From: Terriglobia bacterium
GTDB lineage: Bacteria > Acidobacteriota > Terriglobia > Terriglobales > Acidobacteriaceae
Assembly: GCA_020073465.1 (NCBI GenBank)
Contig: JAIQFC010000029.1
Span: forward strand, 1 to 64,000
DNA length: 64,000 nt
Direction of reading: 5' to 3'
The stretch's first letter is position 1. Each line of letters starts with the position of its first letter. Made by a program: the position numbers and the translations under genes. Shown here one piece after another: positions 8,004 to 16,050 of this stretch. The notes beneath the pieces were generated by a model. It did not search any database and had not been told where the DNA came from. It saw nothing but the letters and a program-made list of their open reading frames with translations.

Positions 8004-9251
8004 TCATGCGTGCCAGACACCAGGGACCGGCTCGTGGCAGAATGGGCAACTGCCCTTGCGGATTAGCATCCGACTCGCCGTGAACCCTACTCGTTCCACC
8101 AACATGCGGTGGCACTTCGGGCAGTAGGTATTTTGCGCAGGATGTCCCGGCACATTGCCGATGTATACGTAGTGCAAACCCTCGGCGTCGGCAATCGCCT
8201 TGGCACGCTCCAGAGTGGGCACCGGCGTTATGGGCAGGTTCTTCAACAGGTATTCCGGATGAAATTGCGTGAAATGTACAGGCACATCCACGCCCAGGTT
8301 GGTCTTGATCCAGCGCGCCAGGCCGCCGAATTCGGCATCACTGTCATTCAGCGTCGGCACCACGAGGTACACGATCTCGGTCCACTTATTCATCTTCCGC
8401 AATGTGACCAGCGCGTCCAACACCGGCTTCAACTCACCAACGACTACATCCTTATAGTAGGACTCCGTAAACGCTTTCAGATCGATCTTAACCGCGTCCA
8501 TCTTTCCGTACGCTGTCTTCAGCGCCTCATCTTGCATATAGCCATTCGACACGACCACGCTGTGGATGCCGGCTTCGTGCCCGGCATCGGCTGCATCCAT
8601 TAGGTACTCGCTGAAGACCACCGGCTCGCTGTAGGTGTAGGCAATGGTCGGACAGTCGTGCTGTCTGGCCAGCGCGGCAACCATTTTCGGGGGCGCGTAG
8701 TCGGCAGGAACCTGCTCCGGACGTGCCTGGGAGATGTCCCAGTTCTGGCAGAATTTGCAGTTGACATTACAGCCAGCCGTGGCTAACGAGAAAGCGAGCG
8801 TCCCCGGCAGGTAGTGGAACAGGGGCTTCTTCTCGATGGGATCAATGTGCGCAGCGCACACCCGCGAGTGGACCAGCGTGTAGTAGGTTCCCCCGCGATT
8901 CTCCCGCACGCCACAATAGCCGCGTTCCCGATCTCCCACCGTGCATTCGCGCGGACACAGCTTGCACTTGATCTTCTTATTTTGGAGTTTCTGGTAGAAC
9001 TTTGCTTCGACGGTGAATCGCGAATCATCCTGCTTCTGCGGACCAGCCCACGGGGGCATCGCGACGAGGGGTTGGGCAAATTCGCAGACGCCTAGAGCTG
9101 CTCCTGACGCCAGGGCGCACTTCAAGAACGAACGGCGATCGAGCGGGCACGTGAAGGAGCTTCGCTCACGGCGGACAGCAGGACTCTCGCTTTCACCTTT
9201 GCCGTCGGCCGGGACCTTCACGCCTTCTTGCGTATCGAGTTCGCGCGCCAT
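8004..9251 (-). CDS. amrS: AmmeMemoRadiSam system radical SAM enzyme with Tat-like signal
   Basis: 415 residues, starting at the ATG at 9251 with GAGGG upstream. The radical SAM motif CNVNCKFC is at about residue 160, followed by QNWDIS. An N-terminal CKLCPREC cluster (about residue 97) and a C-terminal zinc-ribbon-like pair of CxxC motifs (CPKC, CPFC) complete the usual AmrS layout. Near the N-terminus is DRRSFLKCALASGAALG, a twin-arginine-type signal behind a hydrophilic leader of about 38 residues. Export of a folded Fe-S radical SAM enzyme would be unusual, because these enzymes normally take electrons from cytoplasmic flavodoxin. The gene lies 23 bases upstream of the MEMO1-AMMECR1 fusion and 24 bases downstream of the DUF362 gene, which implies one operon. 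Confidence 0.87.
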   Translation of the reverse strand: MARELDTQEGVKVPADGKGESESPAVRRERSSFTCPLDRRSFLKCALASGAALGVCEFAQPLVAMPPWAGPQKQDDSRFTVEAKFYQKLQNKKIKCKLCPRECTVGDRERGYCGVRENRGGTYYTLVHSRVCAAHIDPIEKKPLFHYLPGTLAFSLATAGCNVNCKFCQNWDISQARPEQVPADYAPPKMVAALARQHDCPTIAYTYSEPVVFSEYLMDAADAGHEAGIHSVVVSNGYMQDEALKTAYGKMDAVKIDLKAFTESYYKDVVVGELKPVLDALVTLRKMNKWTEIVYLVVPTLNDSDAEFGGLARWIKTNLGVDVPVHFTQFHPEYLLKNLPITPVPTLERAKAIADAEGLHYVYIGNVPGHPAQNTYCPKCHRMLVERVGFTASRMLIRKGSCPFCHEPVPGVWHA

Positions 9252-9275
9252 GTTGAACCCTCAATCCCGCACCGC

Positions 9276-10286
9276 TTACACCTCGACAACCGCGATTCTC
9301 CTGGGATCATTGGTGCCCAGTCGATGCTGTGCATCGGCCGCGGTCGCAATGTACAGTGGTGCTCTGCCATCGCCTTCCAGCGTCTTCAATCCTTTCTCAG
9401 CTCGCTTGCGCTCGATGATTTGCCAGCCGGTGTAGTCGAGCGCGACGGGATCTTGCGAAACGATCAGGGCATTGTTCTTCCAACTGTATTCCGGCTTGTA
9501 TCCCGGTCCGCCTTCGTACGATGCCGTCGTCGCATCGCAGATGGTCAAGCGCATCCTTGTTCTGATTTCCGGCAGCATGTTCAAGTCTGCGATGTACGGA
9601 TTACAGCCGTTGGGGTGGTACTTGTTCGGGTTATGAATGACACCATACATATTTTTCAGGGCGATGGTTACGCCGGCGCCGTCATGGTCTTTCAGCACAG
9701 GCACATTGATCAGGGCGTTGCAGCGTTGCGTCAGAATCTTCGACAACCGGCTGCCAACACTGCCATGAGTGACCGGCTCTTGTTCGTAATCAAGTCGATC
9801 GGTGCCGAAGCATTGCACACGGTTTCCGCCCGTCGACACATGGAATCCAGCATGTTCCAGTTCGTCGCTGTCGCGGTCCCAGACCACGATATCGTTCGGC
9901 TTGATTCGGGCCTCCTGCAACCGCTCGCAAATCGCCTCGACAAGCTGCAGGTTGCTGGAGAGTCCACGGCCTCCGAGTGCGTTTACCTTCAGGCCCACAA
10001 CCTCGCCCGGACGGACCAGTTTCTTCCATGGCTCGATCGGATTGTCGCAGTTGAAGAGGGTTTGCATCGCACGATCCAGTAGGTTCAGGATCCGCTGGGA
10101 ATCCACCGTGGTTCCGGCGCCCCGCAGCATTGCGTCGCGCGCGGTCACAACCCTGGATTTCGCCAGCGCCGGTCCTTGTTCTGCTACTGCGAGCAGCTCC
10201 ATCCTGCCGCTTGCGCGCAGAACCGCAGCGCCCGTGAGACACCTCTTCAGAAAATCCCGCCGACTCGTGTCACCCCTTTGGCGCAT
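9276..10286 (-). CDS. DUF362 protein with Tat signal
   Basis: 336 residues from the ATG at 10286, with GGGGAG five bases upstream. A twin-arginine signal (SRRDFLKRCLTGAAVL, about residues 8-23) leads into a complete DUF362 domain: EVVGLKVNALGG, NDIVVWDRD, INVPVLKDHDGAGVTIALKN and DPVALDYTGW. DUF362 proteins are often fused to or encoded near Fe-S proteins, and no activity is assigned. Position in the operon, directly before the radical SAM gene, suggests they work together in the envelope. A truncated paralogue lies at 3693-4022. Confidence 0.85.
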   Translation of the reverse strand: MRQRGDTSRRDFLKRCLTGAAVLRASGRMELLAVAEQGPALAKSRVVTARDAMLRGAGTTVDSQRILNLLDRAMQTLFNCDNPIEPWKKLVRPGEVVGLKVNALGGRGLSSNLQLVEAICERLQEARIKPNDIVVWDRDSDELEHAGFHVSTGGNRVQCFGTDRLDYEQEPVTHGSVGSRLSKILTQRCNALINVPVLKDHDGAGVTIALKNMYGVIHNPNKYHPNGCNPYIADLNMLPEIRTRMRLTICDATTASYEGGPGYKPEYSWKNNALIVSQDPVALDYTGWQIIERKRAEKGLKTLEGDGRAPLYIATAADAQHRLGTNDPRRIAVVEV

Positions 10287-10391
10287 GGTCACTCCCCGTC
10301 AGAAACAGGCCTTGGGCTGACTGCCTCACGTTACGCTACTGCAATCCATGCGATTCTTCAGTGACGAGCAACACACACTCCGTGCTGCCGT

Positions 10392-10904
10392 TCATCTCGC
10401 GAGCCGCTGCTCGATGACCTGTCCGAGCTGCAAAAGTGCATGCTGCGTTCGCCCGGATTCTTGATAGGCCACGATTCGCACCAGATAGGATCCCTTGTGG
10501 AAAACTAGGCTCTGGCCGTGCAGGCGCGCACCGTCTCCCACTTGAACGAATTGCGCATCACCCGCCCGTTCCGACTCGAAAACATTCTTGGCTCCGTCTG
10601 CGCTTGCCATGGTGTAAATGTCCACGACCGCTTCAAACTTGTTCTCGAAGTTGTAGTCGGCAGTGGACACTCTCCGTACCCCCGCTTTCAAGTACCTCTC
10701 CGCTTCCCCGTCGATGTACTTCCATAGGTCAGCAGCTTCAAAGGTACGAGCATCGGAAGTCTTCATCCACCCTGCGACCTCGTCGGAGGCGGGGAATGCC
10801 GTGACCTTGGTCTGCGGTTCTCGATTGCAACCAGCATCTCCGAAGACTACTGTACAGAAGGCGATCAACAGCACGCCCCGGAACGCCGCGCCCGTCCTGG
10901 TCAC
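10392..10904 (-). CDS. DUF6599-type lipoprotein
   Basis: 170 residues if translation starts at the GTG at 10904, which has GGAGAG six bases upstream; a TTG 36 bases further out is less likely. The N-terminus is a lipoprotein-like signal ending in GDAGC, with Asp at -3 making the lipobox atypical. The mature part carries ADLWKYIDGEAERYLKAGV, the hallmark of DUF6599, a family I know mainly from Acidobacteria and related phyla. First gene of the minus-strand operon with DUF362, AmrS and the MEMO1-AMMECR1 fusion, 105 bases before the DUF362 start. Function unknown; likely anchored in a membrane facing the periplasm. Confidence 0.75.
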   Translation of the reverse strand: MTRTGAAFRGVLLIAFCTVVFGDAGCNREPQTKVTAFPASDEVAGWMKTSDARTFEAADLWKYIDGEAERYLKAGVRRVSTADYNFENKFEAVVDIYTMASADGAKNVFESERAGDAQFVQVGDGARLHGQSLVFHKGSYLVRIVAYQESGRTQHALLQLGQVIEQRLAR

Positions 10905-11887
10905 TTTGTGCTCTCCGTGCTCCGATTTGTTTGAACTCAATCTTCTGCCAAGCTGTCATCCCATTGCCGTGAGCCGGATCACGTGAGTCGGCCAACCGAA
11001 AGCCAACGATTTCTGCTGAAGGAATCCGGGGGTGGTTTTGAGTTGGTTCCGCAGACACCTATCCCGCATTGGTTCTTGTCAACCGGCGGATTTGACGGCG
11101 ATCACCGCGCCCTGGTGCGATGGGCAGGAGCCTCCGGACTCGCTCTCCAGATTATTGATGTAGTGAAACTGGCTTGAGAATGTGGATGGTGGCTGATGTC
11201 ATCGTGCTTGATGGGACGCCATTGATGACCACAAAACGCGATAGTTCTTTCGCCCCAGCGAGCAATGATCTGCTCGCCACGAGGGGGCGCCGATGGCCAC
11301 TTCCTATGTTCCGCAGCGTGCCAAGCTAGCGGACGACAAGAACATCCAAGGAACGTTCAACGCGCCCCTTACTGAACGGCAGAGGTGGGCTTAGTGTCCA
11401 TTTAGTGTCCGGTCTATGGGGGTCGAGCGAGACGCTATGGAATTGGCGAGACTATAGAGACACCGGCTATCCTATAGTCCTCATGGGACTTGCCGGTTAA
11501 CCCCATTGGAACAATGACTTGCGCAAAACTGCCGGGTAGAATTCGGCTTACAGGCCCGGCTGCCTAAATCTTTAATTAGCAATAACTTACAACACTGTTT
11601 TCCGCTTAGCGTCCTGTAAACGAAAAGAAATCTCGGTCCCGAGGACGATGCGTTCAATGCGGGCACCCACAACGAGCTGTTTCAAGTCTGCTACGCAAAT
11701 TTCGCACGGGTAAGCGACTCACAAGAAGCTCCTCTCTTCTACAACTCTCTGGCTGCTCTAAGGACTCGCGGCGCAGTGTCCAACTGCATATGCTAGCCGC
11801 TCTCGCGTGTTGAGGATGTGATTACAGCTACAGTTAGGACCGACCCCGCCCGCCGGAGTGGTTCAGGGGAAACCTAAACGGATCAGT
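10905..11887. other. Gene-free stretch with tandem 11-bp repeat
   Basis: Nearly 1 kb without a convincing gene on either strand. Short frames exist (10983-11177 plus, 11481-11672 minus) but show no domain and no good ribosome binding sites. At 11391-11410 the 9-mer TTAGTGTCC occurs twice with an 11-bp period. The stretch begins a region rich in broken genes. Confidence 0.5.
11391..11410 (+). repeat. 11-bp-period direct repeat TTAGTGTCC x2
   Basis: TTAGTGTCC at 11391-11399 and again at 11402-11410. A similar pair with the same 11-bp period, in opposite orientation, lies at 14514-14534. Such spaced repeats can be recombinase binding sites, but no integrase gene is present in the window. Confidence 0.45.
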
Positions 11888-12687
11888 CTATTCGTAGCAC
11901 AATGCTTCAATCGGATTTAGACGAGCGGCGCGAATCGCGGGCAGCATCCCGCTGACCAACGCAACTGCGCCAAGAATGAGGGTAGCAATCACTAGCGTTC
12001 CTGGATCAATCAGCAACCGGATATCGCCCGCTTCCGCGTGCTTAGCGATCGCGCTATATAACGTCAGCCTGCCGACGGCATGAGCAATGAGATATGCCAG
12101 CATTACCCCGAGCAGTCCCCCCATGAAACTTATCGTGAGCGCCTCGCTCAGAAATTGAAAGAACACGTCACTCTTTCGCGAACCCAGCGCTTTCTCCATG
12201 CCGATCTCGCGCGTCCGCTGCGTCACCGACACCAGCATGATGTTCATGACTCCGACTCCACCGATGCCCAGCGAAGCGTTCCGATGAACGTCAGTAAGAT
12301 CTTCAAGCCGAGAGTTATCACCTGGAATTGGTGCACCTGCTCCATCAGGCTAAAAACAAACAGCGCACGCCGGTCGGTCGCGTTGAACTTATGTTGTACC
12401 GCCATGACTGACCGGACGGCCCGTTCTAATCCTTGATAGTCGTTTACTTCGTAGTTGAACCAGATCGAGCCCAGGTAATGGGTGTCCGTGAGATCGCCCA
12501 TCGTAGCGAAGGGCACATAAACGATCCGGTTGATGTCGTTGTCACCCTCTTGCATCTTGGGAATCAAGACACCGACTACCTCAAAGCTCAGGCCGTTGAT
12601 ACGAATGCGTTCCCCCACTGCGTTACGTCCGGAGAAAAGGTTTTCTTTCGCCTCCGAGCCAAGAACTGCCACCCGCGCCCGCTGCAC
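11888..12687 (-). pseudogene. MacB/FtsX-type ABC transporter permease, truncated and frameshifted
   Basis: Two frames together give the C-terminal half of a MacB-family permease. The upstream part has RVAVLGSEAKENLF and a MacB-like periplasmic segment; the downstream part has MNIMLVSVTQRTREIGMEKALG, three membrane segments and PAIRAARLNPIEAL. A one- or two-base shift near 12272 breaks the conserved FIGTL/LGIGGVGVMN junction. The N-terminal membrane segment and the first part of the periplasmic domain are missing, and unrelated coding sequence abuts at about 12690. MacB-type transporters export antibiotics, peptides or lipoproteins, but this copy cannot work. Confidence 0.85.
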
Positions 12688-12696
12688 TTGGTCCTA

Positions 12697-12880
12697 GGGG
12701 CACGGGAAAATCCACGTCAGACTTGACAGTCAGAGTCTTAGAGTCCGACGAGAGCTGCCATCGTTCTTTAGTGTGGATTCGCGCGGGCAGACCGTTTGGC
12801 TGCGGTCTGGCGGCGACCACAGATTCCAACACGAGATACTGACCATGCCACCATAAAGCCAACGCACGCAACACACGCAA
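12697..12880 (-). pseudogene. Fragment of a secreted lipocalin-like/hypothetical protein
   Basis: A segment reading ARIHTKERWQLSSDSKTLTV followed by SDVDFP resembles the C-terminal strands of small secreted proteins common in Acidobacteria, in which a W-x-L-S-x-D-x-K-T-L-T motif recurs. It is joined directly to the MacB remnant at about 12690, and the upstream part is spread over other frames. Assignment is by motif resemblance only. Confidence 0.4.
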
Positions 12881-13183
12881 AAAGCTTGGAGACTTGCATT
12901 GTCATCGGCTTCCCCGGTCAATTCGGCCAAATTGATAGCTAACGCACTATACGAGCACAACTAACATCCAAAAGGGCGCAGTAGTTTGGTTCGAACACTA
13001 ACTTGGCGTTTGCGATAGCTGCAGGAGAAAGGGTTAGGTATTCAAAAGAGAAGCGATAATGAGAGGGGCAGCCTCGGAAACAAATGTAGCGAGGTTGCCA
13101 GCCCTTCACTGCAAGCTATTTTGACCTCTACATGCTTACGTTCTCTTCAGGTTCATAGGCTCGGTCTCTCCGTGCGCTCGGGG

Positions 13184-14353
13184 CTATTTCCCAGCGTTCT
13201 GAGCAGCGGATCCACTTCCTTCGCATTCACTGGTAGCGGCAAGGTCGCACCAAATCATTGCGGCTCCTCCGATTTCTCCGGAAGTGAGTTGCACTTTGTG
13301 GCCACGATGTTCCAACTCCTTTAAAGTTTCTTCAGGAACATCACGATTTACTTGCAGGCTGCCCAATTTCGGACCCTCCGGACCAAACGAGCTGATATGG
13401 TGCGCTGTTGCAAATCGAGGAGTCGACACAGCCGTGGCTGAGTGCATGCCAAATTCTATGTGATCGAGGATGAGCTGTAGGCCAGCTTGATCCTGCAGAT
13501 CCCCTCCCGCAACGCTGATGGCAACTACCGGCTTCCCCGATTTCAGCACCAGGGCTGGACTCAAGGTAATTCGTGGCCGCTTGCCAGGGGCAATACAATT
13601 GGGGTGTCCAGGCCAAGTATTGAGACTGATCAATCGGCTGCCATGAATGATGCCTGTATTCCCCGCTGGACCGGCCGTGCTGCCCAATCCGCTGGGCGTA
13701 GCGGCCACCATATTTCCCCAGCGGTCCACCACGGTAAGCGTAGTGGTTCCGCCTTGGGTTGGGAAAGATCGCATTCCTTTCTTGACCGATTTCATTTGAT
13801 AGGGATCGCCGGGACGAAGTTCGAGGGAAGCTTTATGCGGATCAATCAGTGGCCGCCGGATTTTCGCGTACGCCTCAGAAAGCAGCTCTTTCATCGGTAC
13901 TTCCACAAATCGCGGATCGGCATAGTACTCATCTCGATCCGCCATGGCCAGCTTTATAACTTCGGTAACGGTGTGGATGTAGTCCGCCGAGAGCAGTCCC
14001 ATTTTCTTGAGGTCAAATCCTTCCAGCAAGCGGAGCCCTTCCAACAAGAAAGGGCCCTGTGTCCAGGGGCCGCACTTCAATACTTGATATCCTCGGTAAT
14101 CCAGGAAAACTGGGCCGTTCAATCTGGAGTTTGCGGCTGGTGATGAAGATTCGTTGCCCCATGCTTCCGGCCATCGCGCTGCCCCCGTCAACGTGAATAG
14201 AGCCGTAATGCTGCGGCCAGCCAGGCGAGTAGCGCTGACGGCCCTTTCAGAACATTTAGTGCCTTCCAAAACTTGAAAGGCCGCCGAACCCTCTAGGGAT
14301 GGGGTTTTGCTTTTAATTCCCGACTGACTGTCGGTCCGTCTACAGGCATCCAT
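13184..14353 (-). pseudogene. Gamma-glutamyltransferase, N-terminally truncated
   Basis: 389 codons, against about 550-600 in full-length enzymes. From residue 75 on it follows the family closely: CGPWTQGPFLLE, GGTTTLTVVDRWGNMVAATPSG with the Thr that would become the new N-terminus of the small subunit and act as nucleophile, GNTGIIHGSRL, PGKRPRITLSPALV and GGDLQDQAGLQ. The first 70 residues look scrambled, and most of the large subunit and a signal peptide are absent. Active enzymes self-cleave and transfer gamma-glutamyl groups in the periplasm. This copy lacks most of the glutamyl-binding large subunit and sits among other broken genes, so it is probably inactive. Confidence 0.75.
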
Positions 14354-14513
14354 TTCCAGGTTATAGGGCGCAGGTTGTGTGTCCGCAGTGGGCCAGATCC
14401 GTTTTGAGGACTCTGGTAGTCAGCAAAGGTCTGTTACGTAGCGAACTCGGATGAGCTAACTCGAATCTCATCGTGCGTGACATGGGAGAAGCTCGTCCTT
14501 CCCGGCATCCCTG

Positions 14514-14534
14514 CTGTATCTAAACTGTATCTAA
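14514..14534 (-). repeat. 11-bp-period direct repeat TTAGATACAG x2
   Basis: On the minus strand TTAGATACAG occurs twice with an 11-bp period (plus strand CTGTATCTAA at 14514-14523 and 14525-14534). It matches the layout of the TTAGTGTCC pair at 11391-11410 in reversed orientation. Confidence 0.45.
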
Positions 14535-14649
14535 TCAGCCCAGATTTGACCTAATCTAACCCCACCCGAGCAAGAGCCTTGCCAAAACGCAAGAGAAGGG
14601 AGCTGCAGAATTTATTGGACTTATCCACAGGCCCCCTAAGTGCCACCCC

Positions 14650-14691
14650 GAATTTTGAGTCCGCTGCGTCTGCCAGTTCCGCCATCCCGGC
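14650..14691 (-). pseudogene. tRNA-Leu (CAA) fragment, 5' half only
   Basis: Reading the minus strand from 14691, the sequence begins GCCGGGATGGCGG, forms a D-arm (GCG...CGC around AACTGGCAGA) and an anticodon arm with loop CTCAAAA, as in bacterial tRNA-Leu with anticodon CAA. The anticodon stem's 3' strand is already imperfect (TTCGG, where TCCGC would pair fully), and no variable arm, T-arm or matching acceptor 3' strand follows. It is therefore a truncated gene, probably cut by recombination, and is not expected to be functional. Confidence 0.65.
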
Positions 14692-14871
14692 TTGGAAACA
14701 TCTTACCGTAGGGGAGGCGGTTGAATCTAATTCGACCGCTGATATCGGCCTCGACCAATCCAATTGAGGGCCGGCCTTAGCAGGGAAATCGGGCGCTGCA
14801 ACGCCCGAGGCACGAGGGGCAATCCGAACGGTCGGCATTCACGTACTACGGGTGTGTCCTTAACGCCTGCC

Positions 14872-15648
14872 ATGACCGATAACGCCCAGTCCTCGCTTAA
14901 CTTCGATATAGATACGTACATCCGCAATTCCAGGAAGGCTGACATCAGTGACCTCGATCTTTCGTATGCGGCGCGGTACCCCGTCACGGACGAGGAAATC
15001 CGAGCGCTGACTTGCATGTGCGACATCGAGTCGCACACCATCGTTTATTTGCGCGCAATCCTGAACACATGCGCGATCGAAGACGCTCAGACCACCAGCT
15101 TTCTCAGTTGCTGGGCGTACGAGGAGTTCTTCCACGGGCACACGCTGCGCCAGTTTCTCGACGCGGTGGGTGCTCCGGTTTCTTCCACACGCATGCGGGA
15201 GGTGCAGCAGGCCAGTTCGTTCAGCGAGTGGCTTAAGGAGATGGGATCGTCGATTGTATGCCGCCTCTCGCGGCATTTTCACGGGCCTTATCTGACCTAC
15301 GGAGCGATCTCCGAACTCTCGACGCTGGAAGGCTACGGAGTGCTGGCGCGGCGGACCAGAACCCCATCCTGGCGGAGATCGTGCGACGCCTGGCGAAAGA
15401 CGAGCGGCGCCATTTTTCGTTCTACTACAGCAAGGCGCAGCTGGAGTTGAGGTCGCGTAACGCGCAACGGCTCACCAACTTCGTGATCCGCCACTTCTGG
15501 CTGCCCGTCGGCGGCGGCGTGAAGCCGGGATAGCGAGGTCAGATGGGTTCTCTCTTTTATCCTGGGAGATCCGCAGGGCGCAGAGATTGCGCGCCGCATC
15601 GACGCAACCATCGCCAAGCTACCAGGAATTGCTGGTTTGACCGCCTGA
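14872..15648 (+). pseudogene. Acyl-ACP desaturase/ferritin-like di-iron protein, two frameshifts
   Basis: Three successive frames join into one protein of about 255 residues. Candidate di-iron ligands are present in ferritin-fold order: CDIESH, YEEFFHGH, LSTLEGYG and KDERRHFSFYY. The DExRH form of the last motif resembles acyl-ACP desaturases (ADExRH). The frame shifts near 15345 (between GYGVLAR and DQNPILAEIV) and again near 15528 (between GGGVKP and the last segment, which ends RIDATIAKLPGIAGLTA). Either the gene has decayed or the assembly has two indels here; broken neighbours favour decay. Intact homologues would use oxygen to desaturate or hydroxylate an acyl chain. The start ATG at 14872 has no clear ribosome binding site. 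Confidence 0.6.
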
Positions 15649-15786
15649 CCCGCAGCCGGGAAGAAGCTCTAGAGCGTCTTGGAAACACCATGGGTAACAA
15701 CGAAATCCGGGGCAATGCGTATGCCAGTTCCACGCTGGCTGAGAACGAGATCTAGAAACGGAAGTTAATTTGGGAAGGTCTAATAG

Positions 15787-15993
15787 GGTCAGCCCGCCCC
15801 GGCGCCGATTCCGGCAGCCTTCGGTTGGGCAGCGCCCTCGATTGCTACTCCCATCGGCAAGCTGATGGTCTCCACTACACGGAGATCGTCGTTGGTAAAC
15901 GCGCTATGGGGATCGAATCCGCTCTGGGGCAGCAACGCAACCTGGGGATCCAATGCGTTGTGGGGAAGTAGCGCCGTGGGGGGAGAGAAATAA
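15787..15993 (+). pseudogene. C-terminal tail of an S8 (subtilisin-like) peptidase
   Basis: An open frame of 68 codons ends with repeated units NALWGS, NPLWGS, NATWGS, NALWGS, then SSAVGGEK. Trp-Gly-Ser/Asn repeats of this kind form the C-terminal tail of many secreted S8 peptidases in Acidobacteria. No catalytic Asp, His or Ser region precedes it: an in-frame stop lies immediately upstream at 15784. It is the surviving end of a deleted gene. Confidence 0.5.
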
Positions 15994-16050
15994 GGTCTCC
16001 GCGCAGATTAGCCCGAGGGCCGCGGTATGCCGTCGCGCCCCTTCTTCTTG

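Larger units (their letters stand above)
14354..14871. other. Gap with a half tRNA and a direct repeat
   Basis: No protein gene is supported here. The stretch contains the truncated tRNA-Leu at 14650-14691 and a tandem CTGTATCTAA pair at 14514-14534. The rest shows no recognisable feature. Confidence 0.5.

Noticed and set aside
14650-14691. Functional tRNA-Leu
   Set aside because: No variable arm, T-arm or 3' acceptor strand follows the anticodon arm, and the anticodon stem is mismatched.
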